Under the pieces are notes generated by a model. The model was not told the origin of the DNA. It did not search any database and was given only the letters and a program-made list of their open reading frames with translations. The position numbers were made by a program, and so were the translations under genes. From contig NAVB01000197.1 of NCBI GenBank assembly GCA_002179805.1, positions 44,238 through 108,237 of the forward strand: a DNA stretch of 64,000 nt. Reading direction: 5' to 3'. Position 1 is the stretch's first letter; every line of letters starts with the position of its first letter. The DNA is from Acanthamoeba lenticulata. Lineage: Eukaryota; Discosea; Longamoebia; Acanthamoebidae. Below are positions 22,989 to 33,992 of this stretch, piece by piece.

Positions 22989-23883
22989 TCACCACTTGAA
23001 GAAATACAAAAGCCCAAAGAGGAAGAGGAGGGTGAAGATCATGCCGCCGTAGACAAGCAGCTTGTCCATGTTCTGCCGGTTCTCGATCATCCGCATGACC
23101 GATCGCGAGAGCCCGAGCGTGTTGCCCACATCCAGTAGCTTCTTGTGCGCTGACTGCTCGCGAAACGCCGTGATCAGAGCGGTGAAGACGAGACAGACAA
23201 GTGACGAAGAAAAGAAGGAGGAGAGTACTTTGAGTATCTCGTTCTGCTGGCCAAGCGAAGAGAGAATGTTAGAGCCCATCTCGTGGATGTTCTGCGCCGC
23301 TCGATTGGAACGGTCGAGCGACTGCGACTCTTGATAGAGACTGTCGATCGCCACCGAAGTGGCCTGAAATGCGAGACAAAGAGAAAGTGAAGGCAAATGT
23401 CGTTAGAGCGGATCAGAAGGTAAAAACGGAAGAAGAGAGGTGAGATGGGGATCCTACTTGTCGCCTGTTCCTGCCCTCACCGAGCAGTTGTCGCCTCTGC
23501 TCCTCCTCTTGCTCTTTTGAGCGTTTCTTTTGCAGGAGGCTTCCCAGTGAGTTCCTCATGTCTTTATACTCTTCTGCGATCTGTTGTATGCGTCTGTTTG
23601 GCGTCACCGTCGCAAGTGAGCTGGCGATGAAACAGAGATCGGGAGAAGGAAGAAGGGGGGGGGGGTACATTCTCCAGATCTCTTTGCGTTTAGCGGTCTG
23701 TGAAGGCAGATGCTCGGACTCTAGACTGTGTAGCAATCGCGCAAGTGAGGTGAGATTGAGCTGTATGGTCTCCTGCAGGGTGATGGATGAATTCTCGCCA
23801 GCGGCCTCGAGCTCCTCGAACTCAAGCCGCAAATCCATAAGGAGCTTGTTTGTCTGCTTGTACTTCTCATCGATGCCATCCAT
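22989..23883 (-). CDS. GOSR2: Golgi Qb-SNARE, membrin/GOSR2/Bos1 type
   Basis: MDGIDEKYKQTNKLLMDLR begins an N-terminal helical region. The SNARE helix reads ESQSLDRSNRAAQNIHEMG, NILSSLGQQNEILK and then KLLDVGNTLGLSRSVMRMIE. It is followed by a C-terminal membrane anchor (LLVYGGMIFTLLFLFGLLYF) and stop at 22989-22991. The LGLSxSVMRMIExR segment next to the anchor is diagnostic of membrin/Bos1, which pairs with syntaxin-5-type SNAREs in ER-to-Golgi fusion. The heptad zero-layer position falls in the SLGQQNEIL stretch and carries Gln. I chose the ATG at 23883 because it gives the usual family length; an upstream continuation lacks family similarity. Introns fall within the helix region and one includes a G homopolymer near 23656. 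Confidence 0.85.
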
Positions 23884-24013
23884 CTTCGATTTTGCCAGCT
23901 TTACGATGTGACACGCACACTGTTCTTGCGTCTTGCGCCACGTCACCCCACACTTTGCTCTTTTCCTTGTGTTTTTCCAGCGCATTTGTTTGCGTAAAAG
24001 ACACATCAGCAGA

Positions 24014-24315
24014 ATGGCCCAGCAGCGAGCACAGCGCATTCCCATCCACAACCCGCAGGACAATGATGAGTTCACGAAATTAGTTGATCAGCAAGGTGCC
24101 CAACCAGCTTTGTCCAATCTAAAATAAATCACTAACACTTGCCCTCAGGCTGTGGCCAGCTGTACTGGGTGCTGGAGGAGTGCATGAACAAGAACGAGCG
24201 GAACTTGATCGCCTGTTCGAAGGAGATGTCCGAATGGCGGACCTGCTACAACGATTTTAAGGCCCGAGAGCAATCGTCCTCCGCCACTTCCGCATCGCCA
24301 AGCCGACGCGCTTAG
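24014..24315 (+). CDS. COA4: Twin Cx9C mitochondrial assembly protein, COA4-like
   Basis: Two exons (24014-24095 and 24149-24315) encode about 82 residues. After the splice the sequence reads CGQLYWVLEEC, a Cx9C pair, and CSKEMSEWRTC, a second Cx9C pair, joined by a helix. The stretch DEFTKLVDQQGCG before the first Cys parallels the DPLDxLISRSGC start of COA4. Such CHCH proteins are oxidised by Mia40 in the mitochondrial intermembrane space, and COA4 helps assemble cytochrome c oxidase. The tail is Ser/Ala-rich. The gene is too small to be conspicuous, but the four cysteines and exact spacing make it convincing. Its start lies about 130 bp from the divergently read SNARE gene, so the two may share a promoter. 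Confidence 0.8.
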
Positions 24316-24412
24316 CCTGCAGCTCTGTTTGGTCCTTCTCCCTCCTGTTGCACAATAAACTTTCCTCTACCTCTACTTCAGCTGCGCGCAGGCTCTGCCG
24401 GAAGAGGCCGCT

Positions 24413-25089
24413 TCACTGCTCTGCAGGCCGTGCTGTGACCAGCGTGATGGGACGGTCCCCGCAGTGGTCGATCACCGACTGGCTGCCCGAGCCCAGGAAC
24501 CTCCTGTGTGCCAGCGCGTGCATGTATCCCCTCGATCAGGTTAGTCGAACCTCGCCCCTTCTTCACGCGTGGAAACAACATTGAGAGAGGCGGACCCCAT
24601 GAACGTTCGTTGGGCCTTGCTTCTGCGCGCCAGGATGACGTTCTTGGCGTCCATCTTGTTGGCAAAGGCACATACGCGCTCACCGAACTTGCTCATCCGG
24701 TTGAAGTGGAAGTGTACAAACTCGCACTTGCGCTGATGTGGCGTTACCACCGCCGACCTCTTCCTGTCAGCATGACAGAGACACAAGGAGGAGAGCGATC
24801 ATCATACCCCAGCCGCCTTGCACATGTCGGTGTACTTGGTGTAGACCTCGGGCAACTCCTTGTCCCAGTAGTGGCCCTCCTTCATGTTAGACACCCGGAA
24901 GGCACCCCACGACATCTCCTCCTTGTGCGGGACCTGCGCCCCGAAGAGGAGCAAAAGGCGGTGCTCGGGTGGTGTCTCGCGAAAGGCGAAGCGCATGGCC
25001 CGGTCAGCGCCCTCGCTCCCGTCCACGCACACGATGTCTACCTCGGGCACGTCCTCGCGATCACCTGAAACTGGTCTCCAGAAGCTCAT
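24413..25089 (-). CDS. Universal stress protein-like protein (third copy)
   Basis: The start MSFWRPVSGDREDVPEVDI leads to VCVDGSEGADRAMRFAF, the first strand and nucleotide-binding Asp of a Usp domain. Later exons give EFVHFHFNRMSKFGERVCAF, AKNVILARRSK, and a final exon HRRFLGSGSQSVIDHCGDRP ending TARPAEQ at 24413-24415. The GSGSQSV segment corresponds to the G-S loop of the ATP site. The typical VVGxRG motif is changed to ILARRSK, so nucleotide binding may be altered. About four exons. The ATG at 25089 is the first in frame; upstream extension has only non-ATG starts. This copy is much more divergent than the two plus-strand USPs. Confidence 0.75.
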
Positions 25090-25592
25090 TCTCTTGCGGC
25101 TCTGTTTACAAGATGTAGAGGCCGACACGAGAGGGCCACCTTGGCCTCATGTGCCTCATGCCTCTTCCCTTCATTCCTCTTTCAACCTGGTGGCTCGGCC
25201 ACAAGTGTTGGACCTCTCGGCGACTTCCTCGCGAAAGGGCGGCCACTCCGACAGCCTGTAACTGCGCGTCTACACCCATCAGCCAAAGTTGGCGGGTGCT
25301 CGAGCCCTGTTGTGGTTAGGTTGGCCCTGACAGAATGCTCGACTTTATTCAACATATGTGGTGTCCGGCGGTCAGTGTCTGTGCTGGTTGGGCCGCGGCC
25401 TCTCGTTGGCATGCTCCCTTTCGTTCTTTCCCATCGTTCGCGCGCAATTTGTCCCCGCATCACCAAGGAGACGCCAATTCTACGCGAGCGCCAGAACACC
25501 AGCAGCGCAGGCAACGCAAACAGTCACACAGCACGTAAAGAGGAAGCATCGATTGACTTGTAGTCAATCGATCAAGGGATAAAAGAGAAGAG
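25090..25592. promoter_or_regulatory. Divergent intergenic region (USP minus / PX-LCAT plus)
   Basis: This 503-bp gap separates two genes that start in opposite directions, so it should hold both promoters. No coding exon with family motifs was found. It contains the strong inverted repeat at 25548-25572, close to the plus-strand ATG. Confidence 0.5.
25548..25572. promoter_or_regulatory. Perfect 11-bp inverted repeat before the PX-LCAT gene
   Basis: ATCGATTGACT (25548-25558) and AGTCAATCGAT (25562-25572) are exact reverse complements with TGT between them. The element ends about 20 bp before the ATG at 25593, so it lies in the 5' UTR or at the core promoter. It could be a dimeric transcription-factor site or an RNA hairpin. 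The symmetry is seen directly and the role is inferred. Confidence 0.55.
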
Positions 25593-28500
25593 ATGGAAAA
25601 GAAGGACGTGGACATACAGTGCACCAACCACAAGGCTTGGGGCATTGGCAAGACGAACATTGTGCGTTTGCTTTTCCCGCCAAGTGCTAGTCCCGTTCTC
25701 CGTTTGATTTAGACGGGGTTTTTGTCGCACAGGTGTATGAAGTGGAGATTAAGCACAAGGATGGCAGTCAATACTGCATCTCGCGCACTTACGACGAGTT
25801 CCAACTCCTCCACAAGACGGTTCCACCTCCCCCCTCAGTTTCGTTTTCGTTCTTTGCGTTAGTTTTGGCATTGACGGGGCAACCACAACACAGCTGAAGA
25901 AAGAGATGAGGAAGGACCTGCGGAAGAAGCTGCCCAAGTTTCCCACGGGCATGTTCGTCAACACGCACGACAAAGCGGCCTTCCTCAGTCGCTTCTTCAA
26001 GTTCCTCACCACCGAGCCGGAATTCTTCGCGCACGCCGCCGTCCAGAAGTTCATCGAGCCACGTGTACGTTTATTTCATTTTATTTAAAAATCCGCATAT
26101 TTATGTAATTGATTTTTGATTTCTTATCTCATTATTGCCATTTTTATTATTCTTATTATTTGGTCTCACCAACTCGCCGCGCATGCACAGACCAAGCTGC
26201 TGCACTTGGCCGTGACGGGCGGGCGCAACATGATCGCCAAGACGAAGAAGGGCTCGAACGTGTTTTGCCGCGTGGCCATGTACGACTCGCAGAAGAAGGT
26301 GGGCAAGTCCGTTCGTACGCCGATCGTCAAGAAGACCCTCAACCCCGTGTGGAAGGATCCCGAGCCCGTCGTCTAGTTCCGCCTCCTCTCTTCTCCTTCA
26401 CCATCATCATCATCATCATTACCTTTTTGTTTTGGAGCTCGAGCTGACATCACGTGTCGCCACTGGTCAGCGAGGTCAACGAGAAGGCGGACGATCAGGG
26501 CGGCATCACCATCTCGTGCTGGCATCGCACGTCCTTCGGCCGCAATCTGTTCCTCGTACGTGCTTCCCTACGCCCACCCTGACAGAGCTCTTGGCTGCTC
26601 GAGGCGGAACACTGACGAATGGGCCTCTGCTTCTGCTGCCTCTTGTACAACCACAACTACAACTACTACAACAAACCAGGGACGTATCAACATTCCGTTC
26701 CACACAATCCCCTACAACAAGAGCATCTCGCGCTGGTTCCCGCTCCACGCCGTGCACGGGCGCAAGACCAAGGTTCACGGCGAGATCAACCTCAACCTGC
26801 ACTTCAAGGTCAACAAATTCCCTTTGGCGCTGTCTCCCCTGTCTGTCCCATCAGCTGACGTGATGGTGGCCTCGCTCGCCCGCGCAGACCAACGCGGTGG
26901 GCAAGCCGTCCGACGCGGTCGACTTGGAGGAGGTCGAGCGACGGCGCGAGCAGAAGGAGGAGCGGCAGCGTCGCCGCGCGCACCGCGAGATGGAGCGCGG
27001 GGTCGGCGAGATCCACCTGCAGTACCTGTACAACCCGCCGATGGGCGCTTGGGAGGGCTACCTCACGCTCAAGGTGGTCGAGGGCCGCAAGATCAAGATG
27101 CTGGGCGACAAGATCGTCGATCCCTACGTCGTGCTCTCTGTCGGCCCCGTATGCAACGCATTCATCCACTCTTTCAACGTCCTGGTCGTGCACGCGCGCT
27201 CGCTCATCGGCCATTTCTCTCCCTTCTTCCCACTTTGCGTGCAGAACCGCGAAAGAACGAAGACGAAGAAGAGCACGAGCACGCCGGTGTGGAATGCCAA
27301 CTATTTCTTCTACATTCCGCCAGAACAGGCCAGCTCGACCTTTGACGTTGATCTCTACGACTGGTCTCTCCTCGGTACATTTCGTCCCAAGTCTTGCCTT
27401 TTTTTTTTGATTACATTTTGTATTCTTGTGTGTGTCTAAATATTTGTTCGAATTAATTACAGGGACAAGCAACTTTGTGGGCGACTGCCGGCTGCCCCTG
27501 GAGGACTTGGAGACGGACTTCCTGCAGGATGTCTGGTGGGTCATGTGCGGGCCGGCCCTGACGCAGAAGGGCATCGCCAAGAAGCTCGGTAAGCAGATGG
27601 CCGAGCAGGGCTACACCCCCAACATGCCGATCGTGCTCGTGCCGGGCTTTGCCTCTTCGGGCCTCGAGGTGGTCGAAGGCCACAAGCCCTGGGTGGGCGA
27701 CCGCGTCTGGATTTCGCTCAACAAGATCGGCCTCCAGAACGTCCGCCGGAAGTTTGACATCGGGCGGGGCAAGAACGCCTACGACACCCTCGATTTTGGC
27801 ACCAAGGTTGGCTTCCTCCGTCACCGTTGTCGTTGGCATCATCATCGCCATCATCGTTGTCGTCTTCATCTGACTTGTCGTGCGCGCACGCGTGAGTCCA
27901 GAACCTGTGGATCAAGCACCTGTGCCTCAGCGGCGATGATTGCCGGAGCGATCCGTCCGGTACGCGCACCTCCTGCCCCTGCTGGCCCAGCGAGAGACTG
28001 ACCCGCTCGGGACCCGACGATGACGATGATGATGACGACAACGACAGGCATTCGAGTGCGGGCGATCCAGGGCAAGCAGGCCGTGACCTACCTGGACCCG
28101 GGCCTCCTCACGGGCTCCCTTTCCTACGTATCTACTTCTGCTCTCACTCGTTCGCGTTTGGCTCGGCGCTGCGACTGCTCACGCCGGCGGGTCATTAAAA
28201 CTCGAAAAAAAAAAAGGTGATGGGCCCGTTGGTAGAGAACCTCGAGTCGCTGGGCTACGCCGACGGCGTCAACTTGCTCACGGCGCCCTACGACTGGCGC
28301 CTCCCCTACTATTACCTCGAGGTACTCCCGTCGACTCCCGACGGATGCGCTGCTCACTCGCCAGGCACTCACCCGCCATCATCTCGGCGCAGGAGCGCGA
28401 CGGCTACTTCACGTGGCTCATGACCTCCATCGAGAAGATGGCCACTCGCGAGAAGAAGCCCGTGCGTGACTCAATCCCCCTTTAGTGGCCAATAGGGAGG

Positions 28501-30550
28501 AAGATTGACCGCCTGGCGCTGGTTGTTGTTGGTGGGGAATCATCTCCCGGGGCAGGTGGTGCTTCTGGGCCATTCCATGGGCAACCGCATCATCCAGTAC
28601 TTCTGCCTTTGGGTCGTCAAGGTGCGCCGTCTGCCGCGCTTCGTTCTTTTTCGTCTGTTCCTTCGTTCTTTTTCCTGACCCGGCCACAACACAACAGCGG
28701 ACGGGCTCGCGCAAATGGCTGGACGACAACGTGCACACGTTCGTGGCCGTCGGGGCGCCCTTCCTCGGTTCGCCCAAGTGCGTGCGTGGCATGGTGCGTA
28801 CCCCTCTTCATCATCTGCACTTTCCTCTTCATCACCGCACATGGCTCACGTGGTGGGTTCGTGCGCAGATCTCGGGCGATCGGTTCGGAATGGACCTGCT
28901 CCTGTCCTCGCGCGAGGCCAAGGCCTTTGGCCGCACGCTGGGCAGCACGCCGGCCCTCATGCCCATCTCCAAACAGTCCGTCCCTTCCCCTCGTCCTACA
29001 TGGAAACCTCTTGCGCGGGTCAGCTGACACGGGCGCGCGCGCGCGAACGATGAACGATTCAAGGCAATACGACGACCTGGGCGTGGGGGTGACCTACGCC
29101 AAGCTCGACGAGGGCAAGCCCTACCAGCTCGTCCCCTATTGGAAGTTCTTCGCCGCCGCCGGCGCGCAGGTGCCCTCCCTCCTCCTGCTCCTGCTCGTCC
29201 TCGTCCGTTGTGCGTTGGCTGACGACGATGGTGACGACGACGATGGTGATGATGATGGCGGCGACGGCGAGCAGAAAACGGTGGAGATCTTTGAAAAGTA
29301 TTACGTGAAGGACCCGGTCTACGCGATCGAGGGCGCAGACGAGAGCCAGTGGCCGATCGTGACGGCGCCGCCGGTCAAGCGGCTCTTTGCCATCTACGGG
29401 ACCAATCTCGACACCGAGCGGGTCTACTTCTACCGCCGCAAGGACAAGGACCGCGAGCCCCAGTGGTGGGTGCTCGACAGGCACCCGCAGGTCGACTCGG
29501 CCGACCCCAAGCTCGCCGCCCTCAAGATCGTCGACGTGCGTCCTCCTCTTCTTCTTCTTTTTCTCTCTTCGTTCTCTCTTCGTCTCCTCTTCGTGACGTC
29601 CACCGCACGACACACGCGCATGACACACACATACGGGCATGCAGGGCGTGGGCTTTGAGACGCCCGAGACGCCCCAGCCATGCATCGAGCGGCTCACCGG
29701 CCGCAAGGGCTGCGCCTCGGGTACGACTCTACCTCGTCCTTGTGGTCCTCTCAGTCACGCGCCTGACGCGCGGCTTCGGGGGGCAGGCGACGGGACGGTG
29801 ACTTATGCGTCGCTCAACCACTGCGCAAGCTGGCGCAAGGACATCCCCGAGCTCCGCATCGACGAGCTCGAGGGCGTACGTGATCACCGCCGCCACCGCC
29901 GCCCCTTCATGCTCTTTCTGCTCGTTCAAGCTGTTGTTGTTGTTGTTGGTGACGATGATGTTGATGATGGTGCAGGTGGAGCACCGCGAGATCCTGAACA
30001 ACCGCCTCTTCTTCAAGAAGCTGATCGAGTACATCTGCGACAAGCCCAAGAAGATCAAGTCGCCCGCCCAGCTCACCGTCCGCGGCAAGAAATACCTCAG
30101 TGCGCCACTTCTCCCTCTTCTTCTTCTGCCTCACCTTCACCTTTGTCTTGCTGATGAGGATGACGACCGTGATAACCCTGATGTCGATGCTGAACTGATT
30201 GGTGATGGTGATGATGGCAACGATGAGCAGAAAAGTACCAGGACGACGAGGTGGACGACATCGCAGGCGATCATGAAGAAGAGGACGATGAAGATGAAGC
30301 CGGCGAAGAGGCTGAGGTGCCGCTCAAGTCGTCGGACGCGAGCTCCAGCACCTCGTCGCCAATGGTCAACCGCAGTGGGTTCTTCTTCTTCCTCCTGTCT
30401 TTGCTCTCTCTCTCTGGAGGTTTGCGTTGCGCACGCGTGTTGTTGACACTTGTGCGGCGTGCAGGCATGAAACCAGTCGACAACGAGCCCGAGAACGCGC
30501 AGCCACTGCACGACGGCTCTGTCATCGTTCCGCCACGTCCTCGTCCCTGA
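25593..30550 (+). CDS. PX-C2-C2-LCAT/PDAT-like acyltransferase
   Basis: The N-terminus MEKKDVDIQCTNHKAWG and VYEVEIKHKDGS with SRTYDEFQLLHK, then KLPKFPTG and FLSRFFKFL, is a PX-like phosphoinositide-binding domain. Two C2 regions follow: KLLHLAVTGGRNMIAK with KTLNPVWKD, and GYLTLKVVEGRKIKMLGDK with DPYVVLSVGP and TPVWNANYFF. The C-terminal half is an LCAT-family hydrolase: PIVLVPGFASSGLEV, LTAPYDWRLPYYYLE, nucleophile elbow LLGHSMGNRIIQYF (Ser), VGAPFLGSPK, SGDGTVTYASLNHC (Asp) and EHREILNNRLFFKK (His). The family moves acyl chains between phospholipids and acceptors, or hydrolyses them. Here no signal peptide precedes the PX domain, so the enzyme should act on the cytosolic face of a membrane. 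The tail is acidic and Ser/Pro-rich. More than fifteen introns are inferred. The order of domains is unusual for LCAT/PDAT enzymes. Confidence 0.85.
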
Positions 30551-30711
30551 GCCCGATCCTACCACAGTCTCCGATTGAATATAAAGAAAACAAAAATTTA
30601 TGATAAATTTAATAATAATTATTAATCATAATACAATTACTCTTCACTCATGATCTCCTGACTGGGGCTCAAGTTTTTTTCATGTTTATTTTTTCTTTTG
30701 ATTTTCTGCGT

Positions 30712-32413
30712 ATGGCCCACAGCGGACGGAACCACCAGGCGGCAAGAAGATGTTTGGCACTGCGGCTGCCGCGATGGCAACCTACCTTCCTCCTGGCTGC
30801 CGTGCTCCTCGTCTTTTTCTCCACTGCCAGCAGCCAAGAGCACACACAGAACCCACCCGTTGTTAAGGTGAGCTCGGCCCGTCCTGTGCTCCACGTGAGC
30901 ATGTTCTCGAGCAGCCTGACCACTCCTTAACACCTCCGCCTCCGTACGCCAGGAGGAGGCGGCAGCAGCAGACGTCATCGACTCCAACTTGGATGAAGTG
31001 CTCCGCAGACTTGCCACGACGGCTGCACAGACGGACGGACTCGACCTGCTGCACTTGGCCGACGCGCAAGCGGCCGAGTTTCTTACGCAACCTCTGGAGC
31101 GCAGCTATGCGTTCGTACTGCTCTTCAACTCACTCGACCCCCAGTGCGGGCCCTGCCGGTACTCCCACGCAATCCCCCATCATCATAACCACAATCAAAA
31201 TAATGCGGCGCGCTTCAATAAAGCTGATGTGAAGAGGGGCGGTGCGGTGGAAGCTACGTGGGCGACTTGATGCGCATGATGAAGTGGGCCTACGACGACG
31301 CCCTTGCGCGGGACAAGGCGCTCCGCCGCACGCCAGTCTTCTTCGCCCAACTCCTCCCGCACGAGGCGCCCGAAGCCTTTGGGAAGGTTTGAGCTCCCAC
31401 ACACGCACACACCGTGCACGCGCCGTCGCACGCACATGGCCGACACACAAAAAATATATTTATAATATATTTATAATATTTTAAAAAACCGCGCGTAGCT
31501 GGGCGTGACGAGCGTGCCGAGCGTGGTGTTTGTCCCGAGCGGGCCCCTGTGGAGCCTGGAGCAGCACATGGTGGTGGCCACCAACGCCGAAATGGTCAAG
31601 CCCGACGCGCTGGCCTCCTGGCTGAGCCGCATGACCGGCGAGCGGGTGCGGACTCCCCCCAAACACAAACGTTCATGCGCAGAGTCGAGAGGGATCGGCC
31701 TGCGGGCTCACACTCTGCGCAGATCCGGGCGCCCAAGCCGCACTGGATGGCGGAGAACGTGGTGTCGCTGGTGATCATAGGCTCCTGCCTGCTCTTCTTC
31801 CTCTACCACTGGCGCGAGCTCGTCATCATCTTCCAGTTCCGCATGTTTTGGTTTGTCGTCGCTTTGGTTCGTCCCCCCCCTCCCCCTCTTTCATTGTTTC
31901 CTGCGCGTCGCATTCGTTATCCTCATCACCACCATCATCACCATCGTCACCGCCGTCATTGTCGTTGTCGTGGGGAGCAGGGTGTGTACGGGTTCACGAT
32001 GTCTGGGATGCATTGGAACATCCTCCGTGGGGCGCCCCTGGTCGCCGTTACCCGCTCGGGCCAGATCATGCTCTTCCGGGGCGGCTACTCGCAAACTGCG
32101 CTCGAAGGCCTCATCATGGCCGCCATCTGTACGCGCACCACCGACGCTGCCCGTTCGTTCTTGGTGGCGCTTTGATCTCCTCACACGCTCATCATCACAC
32201 ACCACACGGACGCCAGTCATCGGAGGCGGGATGACGATTGTGGGAATCACACGGCTGACGCGAGAGCGGGTGAAGGCAGTGCTCGTGTTGCGATTCTGCT
32301 TCCTGGCCATCTTGTGGACGGTGCTCTTCTGCTGGACGATCCTGGTCTTTGGCTTCGTCAAGAACCGAGGCTATGCGCCCCTCTCTGGCGCCCTCTCCGG
32401 CTACGACTTATGA
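30712..32413 (+). CDS. OST3: Oligosaccharyltransferase OST3/OST6 subunit
   Basis: MAHSGRNHQAARRCLALRL with a following hydrophobic stretch (TFLLAAVLLVFFSTASS) is a signal peptide. A luminal thioredoxin-like domain follows, with the CxxC motif in DPQCGPCR (about 31139-31157), then TPVFFAQLL, LGVTSVPSVVFVPSG. Four membrane segments come next: VSLVIIGSCLLFFLYHW, FRMFWFVVALGVYGFTMSG, GLIMAAIFIGGGMTIVG and FCFLAILWTVLFCWTILVF. The order matches OST3/OST6 and TUSC3/MAGT1, in which the redox domain holds substrate cysteines to aid N-glycosylation in the ER. An in-frame ATG at 30682 could extend the N-terminus by ten residues; I chose 30712 because it gives the more typical signal peptide. Introns include a very AT-rich one ending near 31498. 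Confidence 0.9.
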
Positions 32414-32738
32414 ATACACTGCTGTCTTTGTGCTCTTTTCCGATATCTTCTTGTGGTCGCATACACCTGGAGACGGGGGCTTTTATCACATGAAGGGGAG
32501 ATGAATCACTTGTCACGTGACCCTTTTTAGCCTGGCTCGCCGAGCCCCCACAGCTTGCGGGTTGGGGCACTTATCAGAAAAGGAGCCCAGCCAATAGCTT
32601 GCATCGCCCAATCGAGAAGCGTGCTATCTTTGGCCCACCACTTACATAAGGGCGACAAGAGCTCTTATGGTCGGTCACCTGCAGCTTGCCGAGGAGAAAG
32701 GACACCACCCGCCAGACCCTACAGCTACCAAGAAGAGG
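32414..32738. promoter_or_regulatory. Upstream region of Ras with a palindromic E-box
   Basis: Between the OST3 stop and the Ras ATG lies 325 bp with no gene. TCACGTGA at 32513-32520 is an exact 8-bp palindrome containing the CACGTG E-box core bound by bHLH proteins. An in-frame ATG at 32667 could extend Ras by 24 residues, but those residues show no family similarity. Confidence 0.45.
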
Positions 32739-33513
32739 ATGATCGAATACAAGCTGGTCGTGGTCGGTGGTGGAGGTGTGGGCAAGTCTGCGCTGACCAT
32801 TCAGCTCATCAACCACCAGTTCATGCACGACTACGACCCCACCATCGAGGACTCCTACCGCAAGCAGGTCGAAATAGATGGCCAAACGTGCATGCTTGAT
32901 ATCCTCGACACAGCTGGACAGGAAGAGTTCAGGTGCCCCTTCCTTCCTCCCTTCATCTCATGAGTCTTCCCTCTTTCGCTTCATGGAAATGACAATTAAT
33001 ATCTGGGGTTCTACATGGAGACAGTTAGCTCACCACAACCCTCTCTTCTTCGACAGTGCGATGAGGGACCAATACATGCGCTCAGGGCAGGGGTTCATGT
33101 GCGTCTACTCAATCACGTCGGCCTCGTCCTTTGAGGAGATCAGCGTCTTCCGCGAGCAGATCTTGCGCGTCAAGGAGGACGCCTCTGTGCCCATGGTCCT
33201 CGTCGGCAACAAGTGCGACCTCGAGGACTCCCGCACTGTGGCCACCAGCCAGGGCGCCGACCTGGCCAAGTCGTTCGCGTGTCCGTTTATCGAGTCGTCG
33301 GCCAAGGCGCGCATCAACGTGGAGCAAGCCTTCTTCGAGCTCGTCCGCGAGATCCGGCGCACGCTCGAGGGCGCTGCCGACGATGGCAAGAAGAAGGACA
33401 AGAGGACGAAGAGGGCCGAGAGCGAAGGCGCCAAAGGCACCAGCAAACTCCGCAGAATGACGCACGACTTGGGGAAGCTCGCGAGAAAGAAGGACCAGTG
33501 CATGCTGTTCTAG
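32739..33513 (+). CDS. Ras GTPase
   Basis: Two exons (32739-32932 and 33057-33513) encode about 216 residues. [18 protein letters not shown] is the Ras P-loop, with Gly at the positions equivalent to codons 12 and 13. Next come [12 protein letters not shown] (switch I), [17 protein letters not shown] (switch II, reconstructed across the intron), LVGNKCDL and ESSAKARIN. The hypervariable tail is long and basic ([11 protein letters not shown] and [16 protein letters not shown]) and ends in the CaaX box CMLF. A terminal Phe is accepted by geranylgeranyl and farnesyl transferases. The protein is therefore a membrane-anchored switch in chemotaxis or growth signalling. A RapGAP gene lies 8 kb downstream. 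Confidence 0.95.
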
Positions 33514-33619
33514 CAAGCAGCCGCCTGTACGTGCCGAGGGCAGGAGTTGTTGTACATGTATGTAACATATAAAAAGATGCCTTGTGTTTAGAAGACGCCC
33601 TCCAGCTTGTTAACGAGGG

Positions 33620-33992
33620 TCAAAGGTACATCTCCACGTTGGGGTTCCACTGAAACTTGTCCACGTTGGTGGTGTTCACTTCATGTCTGCACAGCACGGG
33701 AGCATTAAGCCAGTTGGTGGTGGCAAGATGCAAGTGACGGCGCGTACTGTTCGATGGGTGTGCCCTCGTCGAGCTCGTGAAGGTGCTCTACACGGGCGCC
33801 CCAGCTGTTGAGCTGACGCCCATAACGCAAGAAGGCGATCATCTCCTCCACCTGGGCGGAGTCCTCACCACAGCGAAGCGTGAATTCTACAAGGTTCTTG
33901 TCGTGCCTTGCGTTGGATGCGCCAGCCTCAATGCCCCGCTTCTGCGCGCCTCGCATCAACGTTTGCCTTCTCGCTTTGCATGAGCTCCTCAT
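33620..33992 (-). CDS. Small orphan protein
   Basis: Two exons (33992-33748 and 33686-33620) encode about 103 residues. The first part is basic (MRSSCKARRQTLMRGAQKRG). It leads to NLVEFTLRCGEDSAQVEEM, IAFLRYGRQLNSWGARVEHL, and HELDEGTPIEQ, which joins after the intron to HEVNTTNVDKFQWNPNVEMYL. Donor GTACGC and acceptor GTGCAG support the join. I do not recognise a family. It might instead be an extra 3' exon pair of the gene upstream on the same strand, which stops at 34189, but the frames and the T-rich spacer (34088-34140) argue against this. Confidence 0.5.

Noticed and set aside
23650..23670. Runs of 8-10 G or C (also near 9822, 31864, 35440, 50520, 54630, 62207) as regulatory G-rich elements
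   Set aside because: All fall in introns or exon edges as simple homopolymers. They are better explained as slippage tracts or sequencing-sensitive sites than as designed elements.
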